Assembly: GCF_047663525.1 (NCBI RefSeq) | Contig: NC_092617.1 | Span: 4,406,501 to 4,470,500, forward strand | DNA: 64,000 nt | Direction: 5' to 3' | Source: Anas platyrhynchos | Taxonomy: Eukaryota; Chordata; Aves; Anseriformes; Anatidae | In this document: positions 55,272 through 64,000 of the stretch, piece by piece | Layout: the number at the start of each line of letters is the position of its first letter | Position numbering within the stretch: position 1 is the first letter of the stretch | Made by a program: the position numbers and the translations under genes | The notes under the pieces: model-generated | Databases searched by the model: none | What the model was told of the DNA's origin: nothing | The model's input: the letters and a program-made list of their open reading frames with translations, nothing else

Positions 55272-56186
55272 CTATACCCAGGGTTTCCTCAAGGCTTCCT
55301 TGAGCTCCTGGTTCCTCATGCTGTAGATGATGGGGTTCACTGCTGGAGGCACCACCGAGTACAGAAATGACACCACCATGTCCAGGGATGGGGAAGAGAT
55401 TGAGCTGGGCTTCAAGTAGGCAAACACAGCAGTGCTGACAAACAGGGAGACCACAGCCAGGTGAGGGAGGCACGTGGAAAAGGCTTTGTGCCGGCTCTGC
55501 TCAGAGGGCATCCTCAGCACTGCCCTGAAGACCTGCACATAGGAAAGAGCAATGAAAACAAAACAACCAAACCCCAAAGAAAAACTAAACACAAGTGCCC
55601 AAACTTCCCTGAGGTAGGCATCTGAGCAGGAGAGCTTGAGGATGTGAGGGACTTCACAGAAGAATTGGTCCACAGCATTGCCTTCACAGAGGGGCAGGGA
55701 AAATGTGTTGGCTGTGTGCAGGACAGCATTGAGAAAGCCACTGCCCCAGGCAGCTGCTGCCATCTGGGCACAAGCTCTGCTGCCCAGGAGGCTCCCGTAG
55801 TGCAGGGGCTTGCAGATGGCAACGTAGCGGTCGTAGGCCATGACAGTGAGAAGGGAATACTCTGCTCCAACCAAGAAGAAGAAAAAGAAGACCTGTGCAG
55901 CACAGCCTTGATAGGAGATGGCCCTGGTGTCCCACAGGGAGTTGACCATGGCTTTGGGCAGAGTGGTGGAGATGCAGCCCAGGTCGAGGAGGGCGAGGTT
56001 GAGGAGGAAGAAGTACATGGGGGTGTGGAGGCGGTGGTGGCAGGCTACGGCGCTGAGGATGAGGCCGTTGCCCAGGAGGGCAGCCAGGTAGATGCCCAGG
56101 AAGAGCGCGAAGTGCAGGAGCTGCAGCTCGCGCGTGTCTGCGAATGGCAGCAGGAGGAACTCACTGACAGAGCTGCTGTTGGGCAT
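55272..56186 (-). CDS. OR6: olfactory receptor, OR14-like, intact
   Basis: 304-residue odorant receptor. Rough map: glycosylation site N3, TM1 25-48, LHTPMYFFL 53-61, Cys95 and Cys177 for the extracellular disulfide, a run of phenylalanines entering TM3 (99-104), MAYDRY 116-121, CKPLHY 125-130, TM5 about 197-220, KAFSTC 234-239 and PAVNPIIYS 281-289. The tail is short (RNQELKEALRKPWV). The region from MAYDRY to the second loop is almost identical to the other four genes, while 99-108, 191-220 and 251-275 differ strongly. Upstream DNA is class II, like OR4 and OR1, with a consensus splice donor. No lesion. Confidence 0.95.
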   Translation of the reverse strand: MPNSSSVSEFLLLPFADTRELQLLHFALFLGIYLAALLGNGLILSAVACHHRLHTPMYFFLLNLALLDLGCISTTLPKAMVNSLWDTRAISYQGCAAQVFFFFFLVGAEYSLLTVMAYDRYVAICKPLHYGSLLGSRACAQMAAAAWGSGFLNAVLHTANTFSLPLCEGNAVDQFFCEVPHILKLSCSDAYLREVWALVFSFSLGFGCFVFIALSYVQVFRAVLRMPSEQSRHKAFSTCLPHLAVVSLFVSTAVFAYLKPSSISSPSLDMVVSFLYSVVPPAVNPIIYSMRNQELKEALRKPWV

Positions 56187-56536
56187 TTGCTGGCTCTGGA
56201 CACAGTTGTCTGCTGAAGAGGAGAAGGCAGAACAAATTTACAACAATTTACAACAATTTACAACAATTTACAACAAAGCAGAGGAAAACCTACTACAAGC
56301 CTTAAAGCACCACTCCACCTGTGCCTCTCTCTTTGCAGGAGAACGTCTCTGCAGCTCTCTTGCTTGGGCTCTGGCTGGTGCTGGTTGAGAGTGGCACTGG
56401 GAGCACAGGCTGCTGTGGGCTGTAGATGAATCTTTCCTGCTGTGCACCAGGAAGGAAGCAGGAACATGTGGGAAATTCAAATTCAGTCCACTTCTCAGGT
56501 CAATGAGATTTGCAGTGTTGTTGGAAACAACTCACC
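56187..56536 (-). other. OR6 leader with consensus splice donor, acceptor and 10-bp minisatellite
   Basis: On the minus strand CAG|GTGAGT, a perfect donor, has its intron start at 56535. CTCTTCAGCAG, a doubled acceptor, ends at 56213 or 56210, 26 or 23 nt before the ATG. The intron would be about 320 bp. It contains four tandem copies of a 10-bp unit (CAACAATTTA on +) at about 56231-56276, immediately upstream of the acceptor. Confidence 0.65.
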
Positions 56537-57074
56537 TGTGTCCAGAGTTCAAGAAGCCATTACCCACTACTCTTGTTCTAAGCTGCCCTGTATCTCCCGT
56601 CTTTGAGATGCAGGACCATCCCACTCCGTTTTTTCCCTGAGAAGAAACTGGAGAAAGCTGAGGGCAGAGAACACCAAGTCCAAGTGCAGCTGGATAGAAA
56701 ACTCAGCTTGTCTCTGGGGTACTGAGCAGGACCTCGGCTCTTCCTGCTTCACTTCACACTATTCTGCTCACAGCCAGCCAGCCAGCAGCACAGACAGGGC
56801 CTTAGCACGTAGGTGTCGTGTTCTTGGGGCACCTGAATAACACAAGGATGCCAAGAGAGAGCTGCATCCTGCTGGAGAGCAGCCTGAAGACCAGGAGGAT
56901 GCCCCATGAAAAGAGCTGGATATCTGAAAGCTGGGGTGTCCCAGCATCCCAGCTGCACCCCTGCAATGTCTGGAGGAGGCTTGGCCAATCTGCTCATGGC
57001 TGTCCAGGGGCAGCTGGCTTAGGGCACTACAAGGGGCTTCTCCCAGACTTCCCCACCTCACAGTGCAATCCAGG
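56537..57074. other. OR6 upstream region, class II
   Basis: No gene is seen. It contains the presumed non-coding 5' exon next to the donor at 56536. It aligns with 450-1017 and 36930-37400. Confidence 0.55.
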
Positions 57075-59040
57075 AGGACTCTCAAAGCCTACTGCATTGC
57101 CCACTGCCCTCCCAGAAACAAGACCCAGCAGGAGACCCTTCCAGGACCTGCAGCTGCATGGCCCTGCAGCCAGACCCTTACCTTGTCAAGGGCTGTGCAG
57201 GTTTCTCCTGCAGGCAGCTCTCAGCATCCTCCCACTCCCAACTGGCTCCAAGCCCTCTCTCCTTCTCTCCTCTCTCTGTGCCACCTGTGGTCAGAGCCTC
57301 CAGCCCTGCTGCGCTGTGCAGAGGAGCTGCTCCTGGGCAGAGTTGTCTCTCTGCACCAGGGCCCTCTTGCCAGCAGCTCTCTCTGTCCCAGGAGTCCAGC
57401 CCAGCTCAGCACTAGAGGCCCAGCCCAAGGCATTGGAATCACCCCTCTGGGGGCTTTCCTGATGAGCCCACGAACCTCAGGCACTCAGAGACAATTGAAG
57501 ACATCTCTCCAGAAGTCCAAGTCAGAGGCAAGTTTCCTGTAGTATCCCCCTGAGGGCCAGCACTGACACAGCCTCCCTTGGAGCTCATTAGAGCAGAACA
57601 TTGGAGGCAGTGAGGACAAGGAGACAAAGACAGTCTGAAGGTGACACTGATGTGTGGACAAACTGGATGCATGTCAGCAAGCACAAGGGCCAGGCCTTGA
57701 CCTCCAGCCCCTGGGAAGGGAGAACCTTTCCCTTCCCACCTTGCTCCGGGCTCTTCCTGGGGCAGTAGGAGACGTGCAGGAGCATGGTATGACCCCTGCC
57801 TGGTTCATCAGGGGGGATGAGGAGGCCCTGGTACTTTAGCAATGAGCTGTCTCCTCATAGGCCTCAGTGACAGAGACAACAACCACAGGCATGGACACAA
57901 AAATCTCAGTTTGTTGGGACTTTCAGCCTTGCCTATGTCCTTGCTCCTCTGATGACCAGAGTATCTTAGTGTCTTCCAGACCTGCACCTCTTTCCCTGTT
58001 TCCTGTAGACATCTATTTGTGTGATGTCACATCAGGTCTTAGCTGAGTAGCTCATACGAGATCCCTCGTGGTGCCCAGGCCCTCCTCCTCCTGGGCACTG
58101 CTCACTCAGCAGGGTCCCAGTCTGCCCTGATGTGTGGGGTTACTCTTCCTCTGGTGTAGGACGAAGCTCTTCTCTTTGTAAATGTCAAGGTGTTCCTTTA
58201 GGCAAAATCCTGCAGTTTCTCAAGGTCCTACCACACTGATGCTCCATTCTGTCAGCCATTCATGGCTGCAGGCAGATGGTTCAACTTTCGTGTGATTGTG
58301 CTATTTCTGACAAGACAGCAGCATCAGGAGTTGCAGGAAATTTTGGATAACACAGGAGTAACCAGTTGAATGGAATTGCTGCACAGAGTCACTGAAGGGT
58401 ATGGGATGGTAGGCTGCCAGGTTCCACCGCTTCCCTGCTTCCTTCTCATGCATGCTGTCAGTTTGTCTGGAGCTGTGTCCTGAATGTTCTGGGGTTGTGC
58501 AGGTCAAAATTAGAAGGATCAAAGCCCAGCTGGTGCTAAATCTGTCTATTACTGTCAAAGACAATGAAAAACTGTTTATATAAACACTTTAAATAAAGGA
58601 GGATTAAGGAGAATCATCATTCTTGTTAGATGTTGGGAAAACCTGGTGCTGGTCTGGAGATAAGGTAGAGGCTGAGGTACTTATGCGGGCCCATGAAGAC
58701 CCATCTTGGGATCTTCTTCCTGCCTGGGTCCTCCTGGCTCTGGAGGCAGAGGGGATCCCCCAGTCAGCATGCCAAGCAGGTGCCTTGTGCTGGCCTAGCA
58801 GGGCCACTGCCAGATGTCAGCCCAAAAGTACAGATCCCAGGGAGAAGGCAAGGCTGACCTGCCACCTCCAGACACAAGTGACCTCCCAGTCCCTTTCCGT
58901 GACACGTTCCTGCTCCTGCGCTATGAACCACAGAGAAAGAAGTGGCCTCACAGTCCCTGCCACGGTCACATTGCTCCTCCTGGGGCAGGAGATCCTGAGG
59001 CAGAGCTGACCTCTCTCTAGCCCCCTGGGTGCCTGGTTTT
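57075..59040 (+). repeat. R-mid-S cassette copy 5 (U missing)
   Basis: R 57075-57640, mid 57640-58700 and S 58700-59040. It then switches directly to an inverted piece of module G. It lacks the CR1 tail seen in copies 1 and 4. Confidence 0.75.
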
Positions 59041-60430
59041 CAGTGGCCCCGAGCGCTGCCTGCCCTCCTCCTGCCACGCGCCATCAGGCGGCTGCAGCAG
59101 AGGGGACCCACAGACAGCCCCTGGCTGGGATCTCCCACCCGCCTCTCCAGTGCCATCCCTGCTGCCTTGGGGTGCTCTGTGAGGTGCTGAGTGACCTCAC
59201 AAGGCCTGCTGGCCAGCACGTCTTCTGCGAGGCAACCAGGCCGTAAAGCGACAGGGACCTCACCACATCCCTTCCATTCCCCTCTCTTCCCTCATCCCCG
59301 GCCTTGTCTCTGCTGGCACGAGCAGCCTTGGGAGGGGCTTCCTGGCCTCCCCTCGATACTGAGCTGAAAGGCAAAATGGTCTCTTCCTTGACAGAACAAT
59401 GGCGTCAAATTTGAAAAACTTCATTAGGAGATAGGTGAAAACTTTAGTAGGTTTTGTTAGAGAGAAGGAAGTTTAGAAACTTTCATCCCTCATGTTACTT
59501 TAATCACTAATTAGTCAGCTTTATCTATAAGAGCCTACAGACTTGTATCTCAGACTGAGGGCAAGCTGACCCAGGCCTAGAGCATGTGTCAGAAGATTAG
59601 GTGAGAAATTCATGCTATGCATATATCCTTGGATGTGTAACCACCTAAGCTTTGTATGCACACCTGAGATGAAAGAATAAGAGAAGAAAGATTTTGATGG
59701 CTTGAGCATGGACAAGAACTGGATTCAACTAACGAACATAGTGAGGAAGACTACTGATGACCACCAGAGACCCCTGAGAGCCAGTGGAAACAAATGTGCA
59801 TGTGTCAGCGACACTTACTGATTTTCATGAGTTACAGGAAGAGGTATGAATATATTTTGGGGAAATGTGATTAACATGTATGTTTTGCTTGTATATAAGC
59901 CCTATAGCTCAAACAGTTCTGTAAGCACTGGAGTGATCCCCTGTGTGTCCAGCATCTCCGTAAAAGAACGCCTGTTTTCTAAAACTCCAAACTGAGTCTT
60001 AGAGAGTTACTTTGACTGGCTTTTACAGTATCACCCTCGCCTCCTGCCAGCTGCTGCCCACTCAGGCTCCTCGTACAAACGTGGCCCTGCACCAACACTA
60101 CTGCTCGTGCTGCCTTTGCTGCCTCGCCCTGTCCTCTCCCTCGACTCCTTGTCTCTGCCGGGCCCCACGTTCCACACCCAAACATATCCCTTTGCTGTCG
60201 TCACCCTCAAGTCTGCCCAGCGGGATGGCAGAGCCAGGGCAGGACATGGTAGTGTTAGGTCCTGTAGCATCCATGCAAAGCGCTTGTGACAAAGTGGGAG
60301 CTGAGATTGGGCTCTGTGGTGCAGAGGAGGCCCCATGCAGAAAAGATGAGGTTAAACAACAAATTGTGGGTGGGGGGGTGTCCATCATGGTTTGGCATGG
60401 GAGGCTTCTGGCCACGAAGGGGCTAGGGAT
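59041..60430 (-). repeat. Inverted module G copy with an inserted element
   Basis: 59041-59355 and 60034-60100 match module G (about 25650-25270) read in reverse. Between them lies an inserted 678-bp element. 60100-60430 holds nothing recognised. Confidence 0.6.
59356..60033 (+). mobile_element. 678-bp insertion, probable solo LTR, flanked by CCCTCG
   Basis: CCCTCG at 59350-59355 and 60034-60039 flanks the insertion. The paralogous module G shows the uninterrupted sequence near 25345. The interior has GTATATAAGCC at about 59890, an AATAAA-like 'gtaaaagaacgcc' and a T-rich end, as in an LTR promoter and U5. The outermost bases (ATACTG...CAGTATCA) form a short inverted repeat instead of plain TG...CA, so a DNA transposon is not excluded. 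Confidence 0.65.
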
Positions 60431-61100
60431 GGGTTGACACAACTTCTCCGGGCAACCTGTTCCATTGACCACTACCCCCAAAGGAAAGTGTGTCTTCCTT
60501 ATAATAAATTTTAAAGTACCCTCTCTTGATTTTAAAACATTACCTAAAGGCCCTCTTTAGGTACCGGAAGGCTGCTATAGGGTCTCTCCAGGCTGAAGAG
60601 AACCAGCTTTCTCAGCCAGTCTTCACGGAAAGGGTACCACAGCCTCTCTATCATGTTTCTGGCCTCTTCTAGACTCCTTCTAATACTTCCATGTCCTTCT
60701 TTAGTTCGGGGCCCCAGAGCTGAATGCAGTACTCCAGGAGTGGTCTCCCAAGAGCAGAGCTGAGGAAGAGAATCATCTCTCTCAAGCTTTGGGCCAAACT
60801 TCTTTGATGCAGCCCAGAATACAGTTGGCATTCTGGGCTGTGAACTGACATTGCTGGCACAGGTTGAGCTTCTCATCCGCCAGCACCCCAGGTCCTTCTC
60901 CTTAGAGCTGCTCTCTATCCATTCTCCACAGTATTTGTGCTTGGGAATGCCCCAGTCCAGCTGCAGAACCTTGCATTTGGCTTTTGTGAACCTCATGAGG
61001 TTCTCACAGGACAATCTCTCAAACCTGTCTGGGTCCATCTGCAAATCATCCCTTCCCTCCAGTGTGTCGACTGCACCACCCAGCTTGGTGTCATCAGCAC
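60431..61100 (-). mobile_element. Old CR1 LINE ORF2 fragment
   Basis: Minus-strand CR1 from the FADD-box end (LGGAVDTLEG-like) to LFSLERP, with several stops and frameshifts and clearly more decayed than the copy at 2537-5537. It is interrupted at 61100/61101 by the LTR of the provirus. Confidence 0.88.
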
Positions 61101-61695
61101 TGTCGTGGTTTAACCCGGCCGGCAGCTAAACACCACACAGTTGTTCGCTCACCCTCCCCCCTCCCTCTCTGGGACGGGGGAGAGAAATGGAAAGTGAAGC
61201 CCGTGAGTTGAGATAAAGACAGTTTAATAAGACAGGAAAATAATAATAATAATAATAACAATAATAATAATAATAATAATACAATTGTGATAATAGGAAA
61301 GTAATAATAATATGTACAAACAAGTGATGCACAATGCAATTGCTCACCACCCGCTGACCGATGCCCAGCCTAACCCCGAGCAGTCCGGCCCCCTCCCCCC
61401 GCCTAGCCACCCCTATTTATTGTTTAGCATGACGTCAGATGGTATGGAATACCCCTTTGGCTAGTTTGGGTCACCTGTCCTGGGTCTGTCCCCTCCCAGC
61501 TCTTACTGCAACCCCAGCCTGCCCGTTGGCAGGACAGAGCAAAAGGCTGAGATGTCCTTGGCTTGGTGTAAGCACTGCTCTGCAACAATTAAAGCATCGG
61601 GGTGTTATCAGCACTCTTCTCATCCTAAGCCAAAACACAGCATTCCACCAGCTACTAGGAAGAAAATTAATTCTGTTCTAACTGAAACCAGGACA
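61101..61695 (-). mobile_element. 3' LTR of a minus-strand provirus
   Basis: 595 bp. On the minus strand it begins TGTCCTGGTTTCAG and ends AAACCACGACA. It holds an (AAT)n tract at about 61240-61285 and 'caataaatagggg' near a possible core promoter. It lies directly inside CR1 sequence on its outer side. The other side continues into retroviral interior, so no target duplication can be seen inside this window. Confidence 0.88.
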
Positions 61696-62289
61696 CCATG
61701 TAGAACTAAAGTAGAGAGATTTAGGTCCTTTCTGTTTTGAGATGTTCCAGTGACTGTGCTATACTGTTACAATACATGGTTAAATGCCATGGTGAAACAC
61801 CTCAGCTCCATGCACAGCCACAGTAGCTAAGTTTCCTTTAAGGTCTGTAATTGCATCAAGGTCAGGGTAAAGCATAGCATCATTAATTCAAACTGTTGAT
61901 TCGTCATCTTCCAGCTGTCCCTATACAGTTCGCTCAGGGTTCCTGTGAACACAAAAGAAAATAAAATATGCTCGGTTGTATTCAACCGGCAGGGTTAGAA
62001 AGAGGGTGAAATAGCAATCTTTGATTTCCCATGCATAGAAATATTTGGGAGTAGTTAGCACTATTGTTACTGTTAGAAACACAGAGGGCTTTCACTATCT
62101 CTGCCATGTTTGGAACTGTGGCAGTCAAAGGTGTAGTGTTAGCATTCAGCTGTCTGTAATCCACTGTAAAATGCCATTACCTGGTTGGTTTCTTTACTGG
62201 CCACACTGGTGAATTGTAAGGTGAATGGGTCCTTTTAATAATGCCTCTTTTTTCCAATTCTGTTACCACCCCGTCAATCCCCATAAGAT
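61696..62289 (-). pseudogene. Provirus pol remnant: start of RT, then deletion to the LTR
   Basis: On the minus strand from about 62289: a stretch with the RT N-terminal wording YNSPVWPVKK, then DYRQLNANTTPL at about 62160, then the frame is lost by 61982. The catalytic YxDD region, RNase H, integrase and env are absent. About 280 bp of non-coding sequence leads to the LTR. Confidence 0.78.
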
Positions 62290-62736
62290 TTTAGCAGGGG
62301 ATAGGGATATGGATGTTTGTAACAGGCTCAGTCTCAAGGTGCCTGAATCCCTTTGATGTGTCGCGAAACTCCACACAGTTCCATCAGGGAGTTTCCACAT
62401 ACAACCATGCAGTATGTCAAATCCTAAAATATTAGTATATGCAGCACCAACTAATACTTCTACCCTGGTTAATTTTTGTTCCTCTGGCAACCAGAGTGAA
62501 ATTTTTGCAGTGGGGCATTGTTTTTCCACACCATTGATTCCCGTGAATTTAACCCTGCATTGACCAGGTGTTATGCTCAGGGTTTGTGCAAAATTTACCA
62601 ATATTTTTGGGGATTCAACAGGAATGGCGATGATAGGGTCAGAGTGTTCATTAGAGAGCCATTGAATTGCTAATACCTGCCGAGCAGGGTGGCTCATTGC
62701 CCTCCCCGGGGATAAGAGTTTTTTTGCTGACACCAC
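62263..62736 (-). pseudogene. Provirus protease-region ORF
   Basis: An open frame of 157 codons between gag and RT. Near its end ILGFDILHG resembles the second conserved motif of retroviral aspartic proteases. I do not see the catalytic D(T/S)G, so either it is missing or this is a dUTPase/protease linker. It overlaps the gag frame by 43 bp in another frame. Confidence 0.55.
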
Positions 62737-63473
62737 AACTCACCTCGTTCCCTATTAGGTTTCAACCTCTCTTTGAATTTGGGGTATCTGGGATTTTTAG
62801 TGTGGATTTGGCAGACTCGCCGAGAGTGGTCTTGGGATTTAATACTGGATGAATTAATCCAGCCCATTCGGTGTCCGTACTTATCTATGTCTTGTACCAA
62901 TTCACTCCAGGTTGGAATAGGGGAGTTAGGATTTTGTCTACAACCACTATCATCATCCCTACAAGCAGCTAGTATGTGATCTTGATTGTTAGCTACAAAC
63001 ATCTTAAGACAATCAGGGAGTCCACAGATGAGAGTGGTAAACCGAATTGGATCAATAGGAGCTAACATCGGGGATTTCCTTAATTCATCTCTTTCATATA
63101 TTGCCTGAATGCAGGCTGCTTTCTGTACTGCTACAGCCAGGTCAGCTCCTGGTGTGGTGGTTAAAAATACTCCAGGTCTCCAAAAGCCTCCTACCTCTTC
63201 CTCACTCAACATCATTCGATCTCCTCCTTTAAGAGAAACTCGACACACATACTCAACTTCTGATTCCCCTGACCGCTTTGAGAACTTCTCCTGTATTTTA
63301 ACCAACTCTGCTGGTGGCAACGGAATCGTTCGCACAGTAGTGCGGATTTCATCATTATCATCAACAGTAGTCTCAGTCTTAACCAAAGGTCTCAAGGAAA
63401 TGGATTGGGGTTCAGAATGAGACATCTCTTCAACACCATCATCACTGTCAGACCAGACTATGCAGCACTCCAC
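62694..63473 (-). pseudogene. Provirus gag, second part (capsid region)
   Basis: 259 open codons. The capsid-like middle (PIDPIRFTTLICGLPDCLKMF) is followed by a basic C-terminal part (HRMGW...RRVCQIH). No CCHC zinc knuckle is seen. The frame starts in a 26-bp overlap with the upstream gag frame, without an ATG or a typical slippery heptamer, so a frameshift mutation is likelier than programmed shifting. Confidence 0.7.
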
Positions 63474-63942
63474 GAATCTGCTTGACCGGAGCGCAAGGCT
63501 GTACTTTATTTAACAGATGACTAACCCTCTCCAGCAATTGTTTAAGATGATTATTCTCATGCACAAGTTTATCATTTTCACTCACAAGTTTGTCATTTTC
63601 ATCCAAAAGTTTATCCACTCTGATTCCTAATGTTTTTCCCATCTCCCTTTCAAAGGCCAATGATGACTTCAACACATCAATCTCTGATTTCAAAGCTGTA
63701 TGTTCCGCATCAGAGATCAGTTTGGGAGCAGGAGTTTCCTTAGCTTTTTGCCGAGCACAAGACAAACAAGCTCCTAACACAGCACAAATCACACCTTTAC
63801 CCTTTCTTTGACCAATCCTTCGTGAAGCCTGACACTGCTCAATGCGCTCTACCACTTTCTCCTCATCTTTCCAAAACTTTTGGGAAAACTCCTTCCCTGC
63901 CTGGGAAGGGGCACATTTATATTTTTGCAGTAGTTTATCCAT
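63448..63942 (-). pseudogene. Provirus gag, first part with coiled coil
   Basis: 164 codons from ATG at 63942, only 3 nt after the primer binding site. The N-terminus MDKLLQKYKCAPSQ and a basic patch are followed by a long heptad-like coiled coil with a repeated DENDKLVSENDKLVHEN pattern. It is the first, frame-separated part of gag. Confidence 0.72.
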
Positions 63943-63945
63943 AGC

Positions 63946-63964
63946 AATCCTGCCGACTACGCCA
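63946..63964 (-). other. Primer binding site matching tRNA-Ser
   Basis: On the minus strand TGGCGTAGTCGGCAGGATT, 19 nt. From knowledge of vertebrate tRNA-Ser(AGA/UGA), whose acceptor end is ...AATCCTGCCGACTACG plus CCA, this is an exact complement over the full length. It fixes the 5' end of the internal region and its orientation. Confidence 0.85.
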
Positions 63965-63971
63965 ATTATAC

Positions 63972-64000
63972 TGTCGCGTTAAAGGTGTGTAGCTGATTAA
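63972..64000 (-). mobile_element. Possible edge of the 5' LTR
   Basis: Seven nt beyond the primer site the + strand reads TGTCGCGTTAAAGG, recalling TGTCGTGGTTTAACC at the 3' LTR edge (61101). The match over the 29 bases available is only moderate. Confidence 0.4.

Noticed and set aside
55644..56216. 190-codon antisense frame over OR6, with similar ones over OR2, OR3, OR4 and OR5
   Set aside because: Glu/Gly/Val-rich shadow of the GC-rich, conserved 5' part of the receptor genes; similarity between copies follows from the sense strand.
60012..60437. Overlapping frames of 127-141 codons on both strands
   Set aside because: No similarity to any family that I recognise; likely chance frames in GC-rich DNA.

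Overview
This is avian nuclear DNA. The case rests on a cluster of single-coding-exon olfactory receptor (OR) genes of the bird-expanded OR14-like (gamma-c) type, many CR1 LINE copies including one almost complete open ORF2, and several kinds of bird-style endogenous retrovirus LTR. The species cannot be named from the sequence. No RNA genes, CRISPR arrays, prokaryotic operons or other single-copy protein genes were seen.

Genes: five full-length OR genes (OR2 10577-11509 +, OR3 27073-28011 -, OR4 35689-36627 -, OR5 46118-47032 +, OR6 55272-56186 -), one broken OR14-type copy at the left edge (OR1, 1-362 -), and one strongly decayed OR of another subfamily (43330-43935 -). Each intact gene starts MPN(S/I)SSVSEF and keeps MAYDRY, KAFSTC and PxxNPxIYS. 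Each has a candidate 3' splice site 22-26 nt before the ATG, so one or more non-coding 5' exons are expected. Upstream DNA falls into two classes: OR2/OR3/OR5 share one layout, and OR1/OR4/OR6 share another. The receptors themselves are mosaics of nearly invariant and highly variable segments.

Layout: everything between the genes is duplicated. A cassette of about 2-3.5 kb (modules R-mid-S-U) occurs five times in + orientation (about 1018, 16557, 29720, 37400 and 57075), four of them behind a minus-strand OR. Partial inverted copies lie elsewhere. A 6.7 kb block (20031-26790) is repeated almost base for base at 48327-55017, and part of it occurs a third time, inverted, at 14640-16556. OR2/OR3 and OR4/OR5 are inverted pairs.

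Mobile elements: the left 2.5-8.7 kb is a nest of CR1 and ERV remnants, including a CR1 at 2537-5537 whose ORF2 is broken by a single in-frame stop. LTRs with visible target-site duplications at 21002, 49298, 32313 and perhaps 59356, together with empty sites in paralogous copies, give a relative order of duplication and insertion. The right end (61101-64000) is the 3' LTR and part of the interior of a minus-strand provirus with a tRNA-Ser-type primer binding site, inserted into an older CR1.
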